Below, in pieces: positions 46,066-57,160 of a stretch of DNA of 64,000 nucleotides. The position numbers and the translations under genes are program-made. The stretch covers positions 16,382,001 through 16,446,000 of the forward strand of contig NW_024466218.1 of NCBI RefSeq assembly GCF_017591425.1, in the 5' to 3' direction. This stretch comes from Ochotona curzoniae (taxonomy: Eukaryota; Chordata; Mammalia; Lagomorpha; Ochotonidae). Numbering within the stretch: position 1 is the first letter of the stretch; the number at the start of each line of letters is the position of its first letter. The notes beneath the pieces are model-generated. The model worked only from the letters and a program-made list of their open reading frames with translations. It was not told where the DNA came from and ran no database searches.

Positions 46066-47159
46066 GCAAGTAACATTCAAGGGGCATAATTCTCATGGTC
46101 ATTATTGAAAAGTCTGAGTTTCCATCCAGAATATGATGGACTGGTTAAGAGGAAAGGCCTTGCCTGGCTGCAATTCCATAAATGTGTTTTCATTCCTCAG
46201 CCTAAATCATCTCATTTGAAGTCTCATGGAAACACTAAATTGTTCATTTTCATTGCTGACTAAAATCCATTTCCTGAATATCGAACAGTTTATCCATTCT
46301 TCCATCAGGGAACAAATAGGCTGTTCCCTTTCTGTGTCTGTTAGGTTAACATCTAGGATTATAAAGTCGGGGACAGGTGCATTGTAAGCAGAATTTAGAG
46401 CTGCCTAATTCCTTCTTCTATACGGAATATGTGGCTTCAATTTGCTTCTTGTTCTCTATACCCGAATCTTTTCAAGTGAAGTTTTCAAATCTTTGGTGCC
46501 GCATTAAAGACCATGACATTGGACCTGTATTTTCAGTGAACTTTGAAAAGCCGTAGCACAATGGAAGTCCTAAGTTGTGTTATTATGCAAGAGATATGAC
46601 TTGGGGCTGGTGTATAAATTGTGATAATCCCAGAGTCTGTTAGAGAATACAGGGAATGAATGGATCTATGTTTTAATCAGCTTGGACAGCTGTCTACACA
46701 GCTGCATCCTGGCCATTTATCTTGTCCAGTCACATGGCCCAGGACATCTGTCTGTGTTAGTTTCCACCCATGAGAAAACTAATGAGGTCGTCAGACACAC
46801 ACACGTTAGCCGAAGCTGGAGGGCCTCTGCTAACGCTGGCCTGACTGCTCCTCTGAGTTTTTATTTTTTTAATTATTATATTGTAGGCACTTGTTTTTAA
46901 CTCTCATTATATTAGACTCTCAATTTCAGAACCTGTGACATTGGGCCCATTTTTTTTTTGTTGTTGTTGTTTGGCATGTGTGAAGCATTTGCATCTCAGT
47001 TATTCTTAACCACTGGCTACTGTCATTTTAAAACTGATTTTGACAATGAAAGTGATTGACTTTCCTCTTTCTTGAAAGGATCTTTCTTGAGAATTTGTGT
47101 ACAACTGCTAAACAGAGATGGGCAATATATCCGCACATTTGTAGCAGACAAAAAGGTAA
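46066..47159. other. Unassigned sequence
   Basis: No gene recognised. A T tract followed by (gtt)n lies near 46951-46971. Confidence 0.4.
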
Positions 47160-47369
47160 TATATGCCCTCATCAATCCAACTCCAAAATCTTGATCCTTA
47201 AAATTTGCAAATACTTACTTCCTTTGTTACCCTCAACTGCACAATTGGTCCCACTCTTGCATCCTTCTTACTCTACAACCAGCTTTTGTCTCTTGGCCTG
47301 ACCTACACAAATCCTTTACATCCAGTGTCAAGCCTGATTCTAGCCTCCAATAAGTTTTATTCTCATCTT
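47160..47369 (+). mobile_element. Possible L2-like fragment
   Basis: Pyrimidine-rich sequence with 'ggtcccactcttgcatcctt' resembles L2 coding-end sequence. It is the target region into which the following LTR inserted. Weak. Confidence 0.25.
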
Positions 47370-47645
47370 GTAGTGAAGAACCTAGGCGTTTTCTGCCTTT
47401 TGTGATTCTGCCTTAATGGCTTGGCTGGGGGCTGTGTGAACCTCAGGCCTGATAGTCTACGTGACACCCGGCAGGACACCTGGCAGGTCACGTAGGCAGA
47501 CCACTCCTCAGGAAGGAGGTACCCGGTATTTGATAAGATTCACAGCCCAATAGCTCGTCGATTTGTACTTTTTGAAAGTTGCTTGTTTCAAACCCACCAA
47601 TAGAAGCCTGCTAAGTCATGACTGCATAATTAATAGCCTGAAATG

Positions 47646-47651
47646 TATAAG
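47646..47651 (+). promoter_or_regulatory. TATA-like box of the class I LTR
   Basis: 'tataag' within 'aaatgtataagaac', about 45 bp downstream of the second CCAAT box. It is followed by a GC-rich segment typical of the R region. Confidence 0.6.
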
Positions 47652-47808
47652 AACTGGGGGGCTTGGGCTCTCGGGGGCCTTTCCTTGGCTTCTGGCTCGC
47701 GTTTCTTTGGTCCTCCTTGTGGATCCTTGCAGCCTCTGCTGCGGCTGCCCCTCCCCCGCCCAGCCATGCTGGGCTGGGGGAGGTCGCTGGGTTACCTAGG
47801 CTAACCTG

Positions 47809-47814
47809 AATAAA
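47809..47814 (+). terminator. Polyadenylation signal of the class I LTR
   Basis: AATAAA within 'cctgaataaaccacc', about 70 bp before the LTR end. This position fits the R/U5 boundary. Confidence 0.6.
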
Positions 47815-47887
47815 CCACCTTTTTGCCTAAGCACCGACTTCAGACTTGATGATTATCTGGGGGTTTCAAAAACCGGCACAACAGTAG

Positions 47888-49559
47888 CGCATTTATAGTT
47901 TGCTACTCCATATTCCTTACTAAAAAGGAACTCTGGTGTAAGATCTTATTCATCTTTGTGTCTGACAAGTTACAGCAGTAGAGTATAACAAGGTCCTGAG
48001 CCATGGTGCATGACTTTATATTTTTCGGTGACATATTGAAGTCATTAAGTCCTTAAAGTGTTCCTTGTGTGTATGTCCTGAGAAAACACATAATTTGACT
48101 GTTAGGGTGTTGTGGGTCAGGCAATCACACAGAATAGGCCATAGTTGTTGCTTTTTCTTTTATTTCATTCTTAAGCTTTTGGAAATCTTATCAAATTTTC
48201 AGCCTGGTATTTGTCATGCTGAGTGACATAAAATGAGTAACTCTGGAATGAGGGGAAAGGGGACAGCCATAGCAACCTGGAGTGGGAAGACAAAGAAAGG
48301 TGAGTCAACAGGAAGATGGATGTGATAGGAGACAGAGGACTAAATAGGTTTCCCCGTAAAGGTTCCAGCACTCAGAAATAACTGAGCGCAGTGCTGCTGA
48401 CCGTAAGTCAGTACAGGTCTTTGCATTGCAGTAATGGCTATTAAAGGCTGGGCAATGTAACCAGAGAAGGTAAGTACAACGTGGGGACATGCTTTCTTAA
48501 ATCTTCCAGGGGTGTGGAATATCCAGACTGAGCCTCCATGGAATCATGTGATCTGGCACTGCCAAAGACTAAGGCAGGAAGAACTTGAGATTCAATTAAT
48601 CTGTAACAGTTTAATGTTGAATTTGACAGTAGTGGATAGCCTGCAAATGATGTATCCAAATAAGCTTGTCAGGAAAAAAAGATCCCCATGTCTCTGCAAT
48701 CAGGCCTTAAGTTAGAGAACCGCGACAGGTCAGGGTGGAATAATGAACTGATCTGAAGAAAGCAGATGATATCTCAGAGTGTATTACTAAGAAGCTAATG
48801 TTAAAATAAACTGGAGAATAGAGGAAAGGGGATAATCTGGAGAATTTATTTGTGGTGAGTGTTTCTTTTTTTTTTGTATCACATGATCTGTAAAAATAAA
48901 CCATCAAAACCTTCTCAGACGTTTAGGCAATTATTTAAACTTCAACAACAGGAACAAAAAAGCACTTATTTTCTTACTGCTCTGTTTTGGAGGATCAAGT
49001 TTTTTTTGACACTTGATCTAAACCAATTGAATTTGTTCGACTGATTAGGAAATCTTGGAGAGCAGACCTCTTCTTTGTTCCAACTGTGACAGTGATAGCC
49101 ATAGTGACCTTTGATGTTGTATGTTTGGGTTTCCAGCACTCCAGCACTGTAGGTTTCCCGAGCTGGCTTTGGGTGGGTCTGGGAGGCAAAGCAGATCTCA
49201 AAAAAAAAAAAAAAATTGTACTCAGAAGCTCCTGGCTGTGTACATATTAGCAATACGAAGGTGAAAAATTAGGTATAATTGCCTTCATTTCTTCCATTGC
49301 ATATGGATTTTGTTATCCTTTTTTGATTGTTACAGTTTATATAGGCATCTGTGAGAATTGGTGCCTATTGAAACCAGGATGGCATGCTGTAGTTGTGGAG
49401 AGTTTTTTGTTTGTTTTATAACAGAGAAATCACTGAGTTTGGAGTCCAGATATCAAGTGCCTAAGTCTTGAGTTAATGTGACATTTCCGCTTAGTCAGTG
49501 TATTATTATTGTTGGAAGATTTGTCATCATTTTGAACCTCAGATTCTGGAGATGTAAGA
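47888..49559. other. Unassigned sequence
   Basis: No supported gene. The open frame at 48512-48715 (+) and others of similar size show no recognisable domain. A runs occur at 49199-49214. Confidence 0.35.
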
Positions 49560-49900
49560 TAGAATAGTGCCATAGGTGCACCTGACAAAATAAACCAAGT
49601 CTTTCCCAAATTCTCTTGATCACAACACTCAGGTTCTTCAGGTACCTCCCTGCTTGCAGGATCAAGTCCAATGTCCAGAGCTGAGGACTGGCAGGTCTTT
49701 AGTCCTCTGCCCTTCAGCCTTAGTCTCACTGCCCCTCACAGTGCCCCATTCTCACTTGCCTCTGTTATATTGTACCAACCACCTTGGTTTTGTTTCCAGT
49801 GATCTTTATATGGAAAATGAGTTTTCTCTTGTTGCTGCCAAGTTTGATAATCCTAGTTCCTTGTTTAGAGCTTCAAATCTTGCTTGTTTTATTTAAATAA
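49560..49900 (+). mobile_element. L2-like LINE fragment
   Basis: 'gcaggatcaagtccaatgt', 'tcactgcccctcacagtgcc', 'cattctcacttgcctctgtt' and 'gttttgtttccag' follow the L2 coding-end pattern seen also at 34040. Confidence 0.45.
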
Positions 49901-50104
49901 TATTTTACATTAAAGAAATCCTGGAGTAGAAAGAATCACTTCTTCTCTGACTTCCTATGGCTTGTATAAAACAGAAGATAGCCCAGGGAGTGGAAGAAGT
50001 TCAGTTTACTAGTTAAAATGCAAGTGCAGATGCTGTGTTTCTAATTGCAGTTTCTGTGATTTATTCCTGAATCTTTCTCTTAGCAGCAAATTCTTGATAA
50101 TACA

Positions 50105-50315
50105 GGCCCTGGGACACAGCAGTGATGTTTCACACGATTGGTTTCCTGCCACCCATGTGGATGAATTCAGTTGCATTCCCAACTTCTGATTTTAGTATGG
50201 CTCTGTCCTGGATGTTTCCGGCATTGGGGAGTGAATTGTAGTACGTGAGATATCTCTTTCTGTCTGCCTATTTCTCAAATCAGTTAATTAATAAAAAATG
50301 AAGTATTTTTGTGTC
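50105..50315 (+). mobile_element. C-type SINE with internal deletion
   Basis: The head-like 'caggccctgggacacagcag' passes directly to 'cacccatgtggatgaattca', then 'attggggagtgaattgta', 'ctctttctgtctgcctat' and an 'aattaataaaaaatgaag' tail. It is about 120 bp shorter than full copies. Confidence 0.55.
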
Positions 50316-50854
50316 TGTCAGCCTTTTTCTGTAACTCTAATTTCCATGTAAGTGATTATTGAAAAAGAGATTATCAAACAGAAAATACTTAATGGTTTTG
50401 TCCAATGGGTAGATCAAAGAACAGTGAATCAGGGAGCTCAGGATCATATGTTCATTATGCTACAAGAAGCCATACTCTTCACCAGTCTAAGTGCCACTCT
50501 CAAACTCCAACATTCAGTACTTCTAGTTTTTTCTAACAAAGCAGAGAACTGCAATATAAGAGTGCTGAGAGAAAGCACCTGAAGGATATCAGCTACAAGG
50601 GGATATCTGAGAGAAACCAAGAAAAGATGCCAGCAAGAATTCCTATGAGAAGGTGGATACACACCAGTTTGTATTTCCTCGAGGCAACACTGGCTTTAGC
50701 TACAGAGGCTACTGAGTACTTGAACTTGACTCTTGATGGACTGGCCTCTGTTTGGGTGGTGATTGCAGCTTCCCACTAATCACAGCATTCTCAGCTCTTC
50801 AAGCTGTCTGTCTTTCACACAGTCTTTCCCAGTTGCAGATAGAATTAATTCAGA
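50316..50854. other. Unassigned spacer
   Basis: Nothing recognised except the 12-bp target duplication of the next SINE at its right edge (50855-50866). Confidence 0.4.
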
Positions 50855-50866
50855 TGCAAGCTAACT

Positions 50867-51188
50867 CCTTTTTGTAAAGATTTATTTTATTTTTACTGGA
50901 AAGTCAGATATACAAGGAGGGGGAGAGAGAGAGAGGAAGATCTTCCATTCATTCCCCTCAAATGGCTGCAATGGCCACAGCTGCACCAATCTGAGGCCAG
51001 GAGCCTCTTCTGGGTATCCCACATGGGTGCAAAGTCTTTGGGCCTTGGACTGTCCTTCACTGCTTTCCCAAGCCACCAGCAGGGAGCTGCATGGGCCTCA
51101 GTGCTGCTGGGATTAGAACCGTCATCCATATGGGATCTGAGCATATGCAAAGCGAGGACTTTAGCTGCTAGGCTTCCACGCTGGGCTC
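50867..51188 (-). mobile_element. C-type SINE, antisense, perfect 12-bp TSD
   Basis: 'aaagatttattttattttta', 'cagatatacaaggagggg', 'tctgaggccaggagcctctt', 'agccaccagcagggagctgc', B-box complement 'ggattagaacc' and 'gcttccacgctgggctc'. Flanked by identical 'tgcaagctaact' at 50855-50866 and 51189-51200. Confidence 0.94.
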
Positions 51189-51200
51189 TGCAAGCTAACT

Positions 51201-53091
51201 TCTCTTATGAAACCCTCTACAACATTTCTTTAAACTCTAAGGTGCAAGAACAAAATTTGCACTGAATGGCAAATTAGTCCTTCTCTAACTGATTGCTTTC
51301 GCACCTGGTATATATACAGATATCCACATTGTGCTGACTTTAATGTAATGCCTTGCTTTCCTGACTCCAGGCTTTGGAGATTTTGATTCTGATTAGCATT
51401 TGAAGGTTTAGATATTGTCATCTCAAGAATGGAAAAAGACTTGGAAAGGAATAGGTGATAACAGCAAGACAGACTTTTCGTGAGAAAAATACTGAAATAG
51501 TGAGTTTATGATCTTGTTGCCATTTGCACATTGTTCAAATGTCTTACTTGAAGTTTAAATAGAATCATTGCAAAAACAAATTATAGTACATTTTTCTGAA
51601 ACTCTAACGTCCACAAATCAAAGTTTAAAATCCAATTATCTCTATAATTCCTACAAAGTGACCCTCATAGCACATTAGAAACAAACCATAGATAATATAA
51701 AGGCCTCTTATTTTGACAATTCCATTTTCTGGGATTTGCAGATTTTGTGAAAACAAAGGGTACATTTTCACAAAACCAAACAACTAGTCGAGTTAATTTC
51801 CAGAACAAACACTCAAAATGTTTTCCTTGAAGTTGAAAAGAGCAACTTTTGATGGACCTACCTAAGCTTTTCTATTACTCCTCTGGGTGTTTTATGGACA
51901 CATTCTTAGGAAAAGCTTTTGTGTGAATTAAAAGGGAGAGTTGCTTATGGTGATAAATCATCAAATTCTGGTAATAGTATTGGAGTTTTTGACAATAACT
52001 AGAACAAAAATGTAAGTAAACACAAGAAACTAATGATGCATGAAACATAGTGAATTCTCCAGAGGTCTAAGGTATTTAGAAGTATGAGCTTGTAATGACT
52101 TACATTATGCATGTTTTTTACTTTTATTTCTGGTATCTAGAAGTAAAACACATGAATGCATCTCTCAAAATCCAGAAAGCAGCATGTGAATCCAACCGTG
52201 TGCTTCTACTTCCCAAGCTTTCTTGTTTTGCATGTTTAATGTAAATCATAGATATATTTTAAACTGCATTTCTTTCTTATATCAGGAAGGGGTGATATGT
52301 TTCCCTTCTGATTTAAGTTTGATTTCACGTGATGAGAATAGATGCTTCTTTAATCTGTTCTGGATTTTTTAATGTAAATTTCACTGACTGTGCATAGCAA
52401 TTTATTTTAGCTGACTCCATTTACTTGTGATTATTTTTTCTTAAAATAAATGGTGCTCAGGATTGAGACAACATGTTTCCAGCTGTGACAAGGTTCCACA
52501 GTATGGCTTTCAATGAAGTAGACTTTGCCTGAAATTACATGTTTCAACATATGGGTGTTAGCCCGAATACTGTGTTTCCTTAATGCAGATTTACCCATTT
52601 ATTCCCTAGAAAACAAATTTTTATTTTAATTTAATTATAAAAAGTAAATTTAATTTAATTATAATTTTAATTTAATTATAAAAAGTAAAAGCTAATGTAG
52701 TGTACCTATTAACATGTAAATCCACAAGGATGTAGCACTGATCTACTATCAAAGTCGTTAGGTGTCAAAAGTCCGCAGTCATCAGTTTTGGGGGAGGGAA
52801 GAATAATTTATAGAAAGAAAAAAAAAGGCTTTTTATAATTCACTGAATGTTCCATAAAGAATATGGATCAGTTTAAGAGACTGTTGGAAATATTCATGTT
52901 ACCAGTAACAAAAGGTTTAAAAATCAGGTTTGGTAAGAGAAATTCTGAGCATGGCAAAGTCTCATTAAATTCATCTCAGCCACCATGGGTAACTGGAGCT
53001 TTTGTCTCATGGTGGGCTCTGTTTCATGTTCTTGAATTGCTCAGTCCTGTAATTCAAGTACTGAATGTGACGGTGTAACACTGCTCTGAGG
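51201..53091. other. Unassigned AT-rich sequence
   Basis: About 1.9 kb without a recognisable gene or transposon. It holds the 25-bp direct duplication at 52624-52689. Confidence 0.4.
52624..52689. repeat. 25-bp AT-rich direct repeat, period 41
   Basis: Two identical 25-bp copies (52624-52648 and 52665-52689), each 'ttttaatttaattata' followed by 'aaaagtaaa', are separated by 16 bp that repeat part of the unit. This is a small local tandem duplication. Confidence 0.9.
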
Positions 53092-53097
53092 GTTGAG

Positions 53098-53890
53098 TGC
53101 TGGGGTCCGTGTGATGGGTGTGGAAGACAGGAAGGTGTGAAGAGTATCGCTCTATTGCAGGCAAGGCCGCAAGGAACTTCCCGCTGTGTGGCAAGGCCCG
53201 GCGGATGTCTCTACAACACCTGAATGCAGCTCCACCTCGCTTTGCATGGACAACCCCATCGAGATTTCTGTAATTTATTTAGGCATTGCCTGCCTCTGTG
53301 GAGTTACTGTTAAATATCAATAGGAACTTAGAAGCTAATGTTGCTGGTGCCGTTTTTTAGCCAAAGAGCTATTATCACTGTTAGGGCTGCATCCTGTGGC
53401 AATATGCTAATCAAGGGTACTAACCCCCCTTTTGATCCTATGCTAATCGAAGGTGTTCTGTCTTTAGGTGTAGTGGGAATCTATTCTTTCCCTCTTTCTT
53501 TGATCTTTTAGGTCCCTTCCTCCCTTGACTATCTCAAGACCAAGCTGTAAAGTTAATTGTGGTAGGAATGTGTTAGTGACTGATATGCACCATCTATTGA
53601 GAACCTTTTCCTAGCCAGATGCCAGGTGCCAGGCACCAGGTGGTTAACATTCTAGCCTTAGGTGAAACAAATGGCAGAATTATCTTTGGAAACACCCACT
53701 TGACCATGACGTAAAAAGTCTGAGCCAGAGTTTGACTGATTTTGTATAAATAAAGCGGACAGCTTTTGTGCGTAGTCCATTATGATGATGAAGAGTTACT
53801 AGTGGTCCGTCTCTTTCTTTCTCTTTTTCTTTGCGCCTCATCCACGCACCCTTCGCGAGTTCCGAACTCAGCTGGAGCTGGACTCCGGCA
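53098..53890 (+). mobile_element. Solo LTR, class II (beta-like) endogenous retrovirus
   Basis: The 793-bp unit begins TG ('tgctggggtcc') and ends CA ('gactccggca'). It is flanked by exact 6-bp 'gttgag' copies at 53092-53097 and 53891-53896, the duplication length of class II/K-type integrations. Near its 3' end 'tataaataaag' (53745-53755) combines a TATA box with AATAAA, followed by a short pyrimidine-rich U5 (about 135 bp). No viral genes adjoin it. The intact 6-bp duplication and near-complete ends suggest moderate age. Confidence 0.85.
53745..53755 (+). promoter_or_regulatory. Overlapping TATA box and AATAAA signal of the class II LTR
   Basis: 'tataaataaag' contains TATAAA (53745-53750) and AATAAA (53749-53754). 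Such overlap implies a very short R region, as known in betaretroviruses. A CRE-like 'tgacgta' lies at about 53707-53713, some 30 bp upstream. Confidence 0.65.
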
Positions 53891-53896
53891 GTTGAG

Positions 53897-54408
53897 CCTT
53901 ACTGTTTCTGTACAGTGGAAGATGTACCAGGCCTGGAGTGAGATGCTTTGTTATCCTTGAACAGCTTTGACCTTGGCATCTTGTTGCGGGTTTTCCAGTA
54001 GGGTTGTTGTTGAGGTTCCAAAACTTTAAAGCAGGAAAAGTATAACCTACATAATAATAGGTTACATTTCATATATTTTGGATTGCAACAACTTGGTTGG
54101 ATGTGAGTGATGTCGAATAAGATGACGCTGGAAGAAGGCAGTGCAGTCAGTGCAGTTTGACAAAAATGAAATATGATTTTTCAGATAACATTTAGCTCCA
54201 AAGGTAATTTCTTTGTATCAAATGTCAAAGTTATAAAATTATTTTCAAAATATTATTTACAGCACAATAGTGACCAGAATGGCATAAGAGCAATCCTTTT
54301 AAATGATGCTAAATGCACAATTCTTTCCACCAGCAGGGATCACTTGTTATATAAGAATTATATAATTGTGTAACAGTGAACAGCCATATTACAATAAACA
54401 TGGTTTGT
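53897..54408. other. Unassigned spacer
   Basis: No gene recognised. Its right edge is the target duplication of the following SINE. Confidence 0.4.
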
Positions 54409-54419
54409 TTGTTGAATGC

Positions 54420-54757
54420 TTTTTAAAAATGTTTATTTATTTGTATTGGAAAGTCAAATTTACAGAAAGGAGAGAGAGAAAGAGGAAGACAGAGAGAGAG
54501 AGAGGAAGATCTTTTGTTTTACCCCCTAAGTATCCACAACAGCTGGAGCTGAGCCAATCTGAAGCCAGGACCCAGGAGCTTCTTCTGGGTCTCCCACTTG
54601 GGTGCAGGGTCCCAAGGCTTTGGGCCTTTCTCCTTTCCCAGGCCACAAGCAGGGAGTTGGATGGGAAATGGAGCATCCAAGATGCTAATTGTCACGCATA
54701 TGGGATCCAGGTTCTTTCAAGCCAAGGACTTCAGCCAGTAGGCTACCTTGCTGGACC
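54420..54757 (-). mobile_element. C-type SINE, antisense, 11-bp TSD
   Basis: 'aatgtttatttatttgtatt', an expanded GA-rich segment (54467-54506), 'tctgaagccaggacccagga', 'ccaggccacaagcagggag' and 'gcatatgggatccagg'. Flanked by 'ttgttgaatgc' (54409-54419) and 'ttgttgagtgc' (54758-54768), one difference. It explains the 132-codon open frame at 54366-54764. Confidence 0.92.
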
Positions 54758-54768
54758 TTGTTGAGTGC

Positions 54769-55524
54769 GTATAAATTGATAATGCCAATTTAAACCCCTT
54801 ATTCACAACAAATATATAGTTCTTAGTAAGCAGAAATTTATAAGTTCTGAAAAACATAATTGCATTCTCCTCCAATTACCACATTCCTTTTATCAAGCAA
54901 GCATTCATCTTTACATTTCTAACGTTGAATTGTCTTTTCAGGGAGAGGGTGGGGCATCTGCCTAAACATGGGTGCAGCAGTGTGTAGGTGGCCCTTGTCA
55001 GGATGACCTGAGGAGCCACTCTGTCTACCTTTGGTCCTGCTTATGTGAGAGGAAATGATTGCTCAGCCTCTCAGTGGCTCTGTTATGCTGTCACCTACTC
55101 TAACATAGCAGTAAGTCTACAAATGCCAAATTTCTGAGCTAATGCTGTAAGGATGAGGCTTAGCTCAGTTGTGCAAGACAATACAATGCATATTTTGTGT
55201 AGAAAGAGAGACAAGGGCTGGCTATTTCACGGTCAGGTTGCTCCAGTTGTCTTAACCACTAAATTATTGCCAGCTTGCAAGGAAAAGATGGATTGCTAGG
55301 AGGCTGACTTGCAAATAGTCAATCCAGTCAGCCATAGAGACACTGGCAGTGTAAAATGGAGGTCAGTTATGCATACTCAACTGGTAAATGATAAAGGGTT
55401 CTGCAGCTCCAGGTCATTTATATGAAATGAGCTTACTGGTGATGGGAAGGAAACAGGTTCTTATTGAAGAGCACTGAAATCTGAAATTCATAAGGATTCT
55501 GAAAGGAATCTTTCAGAGTATTTA
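54769..55524. other. Unassigned sequence
   Basis: No gene or repeat family recognised. Confidence 0.4.
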
Positions 55525-55640
55525 GTTCAACCCCATTTTGTTTTACAGGGAGACTGAGGTAAAGGGAGATTACCAAATTGGCTAGCATTGCCATGAATAA
55601 AGAAAGAGCAAGAAACAGAATTTAGAATTCCAGCTTGTAA
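55525..55640 (+). mobile_element. MIR fragment
   Basis: 'cccattttgttttacaggga', 'gactgaggtaaagggagatt', 'accaaattggctagcattgc' and 'aacagaatttagaattcc' follow the MIR core. Confidence 0.5.
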
Positions 55641-56004
55641 GTCACTGTGTTTACCAAACCCAGTAGAAAGGAACTTCGTGATAATTTCCAAGATTATGTT
55701 TTCCAGAAGTTGCATGCTTTCTGTAGTAAGTCGCCTATGCTTTCTGTAGTAAGGGTGAACTGATGGATGGTGAAAATAGAAAGTGGGTGGAAGTACCAGC
55801 CTCACAGAAATGTTTCACTGACGTTCATGGATACAAGAGCCAAAGAAGATTCTGGGGAGAGTGTCTTGATGAGACAGTTAGTTCTTCAGTTTCTATTCAA
55901 GAATCAGACCTTGCTATATATCTTTACCACAATCATGTAGAAAAACTTATTCTTAAAAACCTTTGTACTCACATGTAGCAACTAGGAAAACAAGGTTCAG
56001 AAGG

Positions 56005-56285
56005 GCCAAATGGTTAATGCTGGTTAACCACTTGCGACACCAGCATTCCCTTTTGGATTATCTGGGATTGAATATGCATTTTTCCTTCTGACCCACTTTC
56101 CTGCTAATTCATCTGAAAGAAGCAGATGATGATCCTGGGATTTGGGCTTCTGCCAGCCATGTAAAGATTCAGGTTAAGATATGGCTCTTGTGGGCTTTGG
56201 GGAACTGAACAGAAACTAGGTCTCTTTCTCCCCATCTCTAAGTCATTCTTCTTTCAGGTAAATAACTAAACAAATGTTGTAAGTG
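56005..56285 (+). mobile_element. C-type SINE, older copy
   Basis: 'ctggttaaccacttgcgaca', 'ttcctgctaattcatctgaa', 'ggcttctgccagccatgtaa', 'gggctttggggaactgaaca' and 'ctctttctccccatctctaa'. It is joined directly to an antisense copy at 56286. Confidence 0.6.
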
Positions 56286-56510
56286 TGATTTAGAGATGGA
56301 GATACAGAGAGAGACTCTTCCATCAACTGGTTCGTTTGCTGAATGCCTGCATTGGACTGGGCCAAACCATAGCCAAGATTCTGGAAATCCAGCTGGGTCT
56401 CCCATGTAGGTTCAGGTCCTATCCACTACTTTTCAGGATTTAACCAGTACCAATATGGGATGCCAGCTTCAGGCAGCTTAACTTGATGTGCACAGCAGTG
56501 GGTTCAAATA
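56286..56510 (-). mobile_element. C-type SINE, older copy, antisense
   Basis: 'agagatggagatacagagag', 'ggttcgtttgctgaatgcct', 'actgggccaaaccatagcca', 'gggtctcccatgtaggttca' and 'ccaatatgggatgcc'. Tail-to-tail with the sense copy on its left, so the two together can form a large imperfect inverted repeat. Confidence 0.6.
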
Positions 56511-56816
56511 TACCTTTTGTTTTTAAATGAGAAGCTATGCAATGGATGCTGTTCTGTGTTTATATTCCTTAAGTACTAAGTTATACTAAATTTTACTGTT
56601 TACTTCTGAGCAGCAGACTTCTTGATGCCCCTTAGAACTGGAAATAGGTGGATTTATTGGTTTGTCATGACAATTTACATGGAGAAACAGTCTACTGCTA
56701 GAGATAAACACTAGTGGATTACTTCATAAGATAGTCTCAACTAATAATTTCATTTCTATGTGATTGGTACCCATTGTATTTAATGTGTATCATCAGTAAA
56801 TAAGAAATAAAACTCC
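56511..56816. other. Unassigned spacer
   Basis: AT-rich. Nothing recognised. Confidence 0.4.
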
Positions 56817-57066
56817 ATGGGTGCCTCACACAATAGCCTGGTGGGTATATCCTCACTTTGCAATCACTACGATCCTATCTTAGTGCCAGCCTTGGGATCC
56901 TGCAAACTTGTGGGAGACCTGGAAGAAGCTCTTGGCTCTTGGAGACAGCATGGCTCAGCTATAGCCACTGTGGCCACTTGGGAATGAATCAGCCAATGGA
57001 AGATCTTTCTCTCTGTCTCTCCTTTTCTCTGTGGATCTGAATTTTCAATAGAAACAGTTAAATCCT
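56817..57066 (+). mobile_element. C-type SINE, internally shortened
   Basis: 'cacacaatagcctggtggg', 'tgggatcctgcaaacttgtg', 'ggagacctggaagaagctct', 'ccacttgggaatgaatcagc' and 'ctttctctctgtctctcc'. It lacks the central 'cccatctagctcc...gcagttgagg' segment. Its tail has become a TA repeat. Confidence 0.75.
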
Positions 57067-57160
57067 TATATATATATAAGAATATATATATATATATATA
57101 CAAGAATATATATATGAATAGGTATATATTCATATATATAGGTATATATGCATATATAAA
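57067..57160. repeat. Imperfect (TA)n microsatellite
   Basis: Blocks of tatatata broken by 'agaa', 'caagaa', 'gaatagg' and 'catatataggta', starting at the SINE's A-rich tail. Microsatellite growth from SINE tails is common. Confidence 0.9.

Larger units (their letters stand above)
47374..47883 (+). mobile_element. Solo LTR, class I (gamma-like) endogenous retrovirus
   Basis: The 510-bp unit begins TG ('tgaagaac') and ends CA ('cggcacaaca'). It is flanked by 4-bp 'gtag' copies at 47370-47373 and 47884-47887, the duplication length usual for class I elements. It carries CCAAT boxes (47547-47551, 47597-47601), a TATA-like 'tataag' (47646-47651), and AATAAA (47809-47814) about 160 bp downstream, which matches U3-R-U5 spacing. 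No internal viral sequence adjoins it, so it is a solo LTR left by recombination. Confidence 0.8.

Noticed and set aside
54366..54764. 132-codon plus-strand open frame rich in Arg/Glu
   Set aside because: It is the antisense strand of a SINE with a GA-rich tract.
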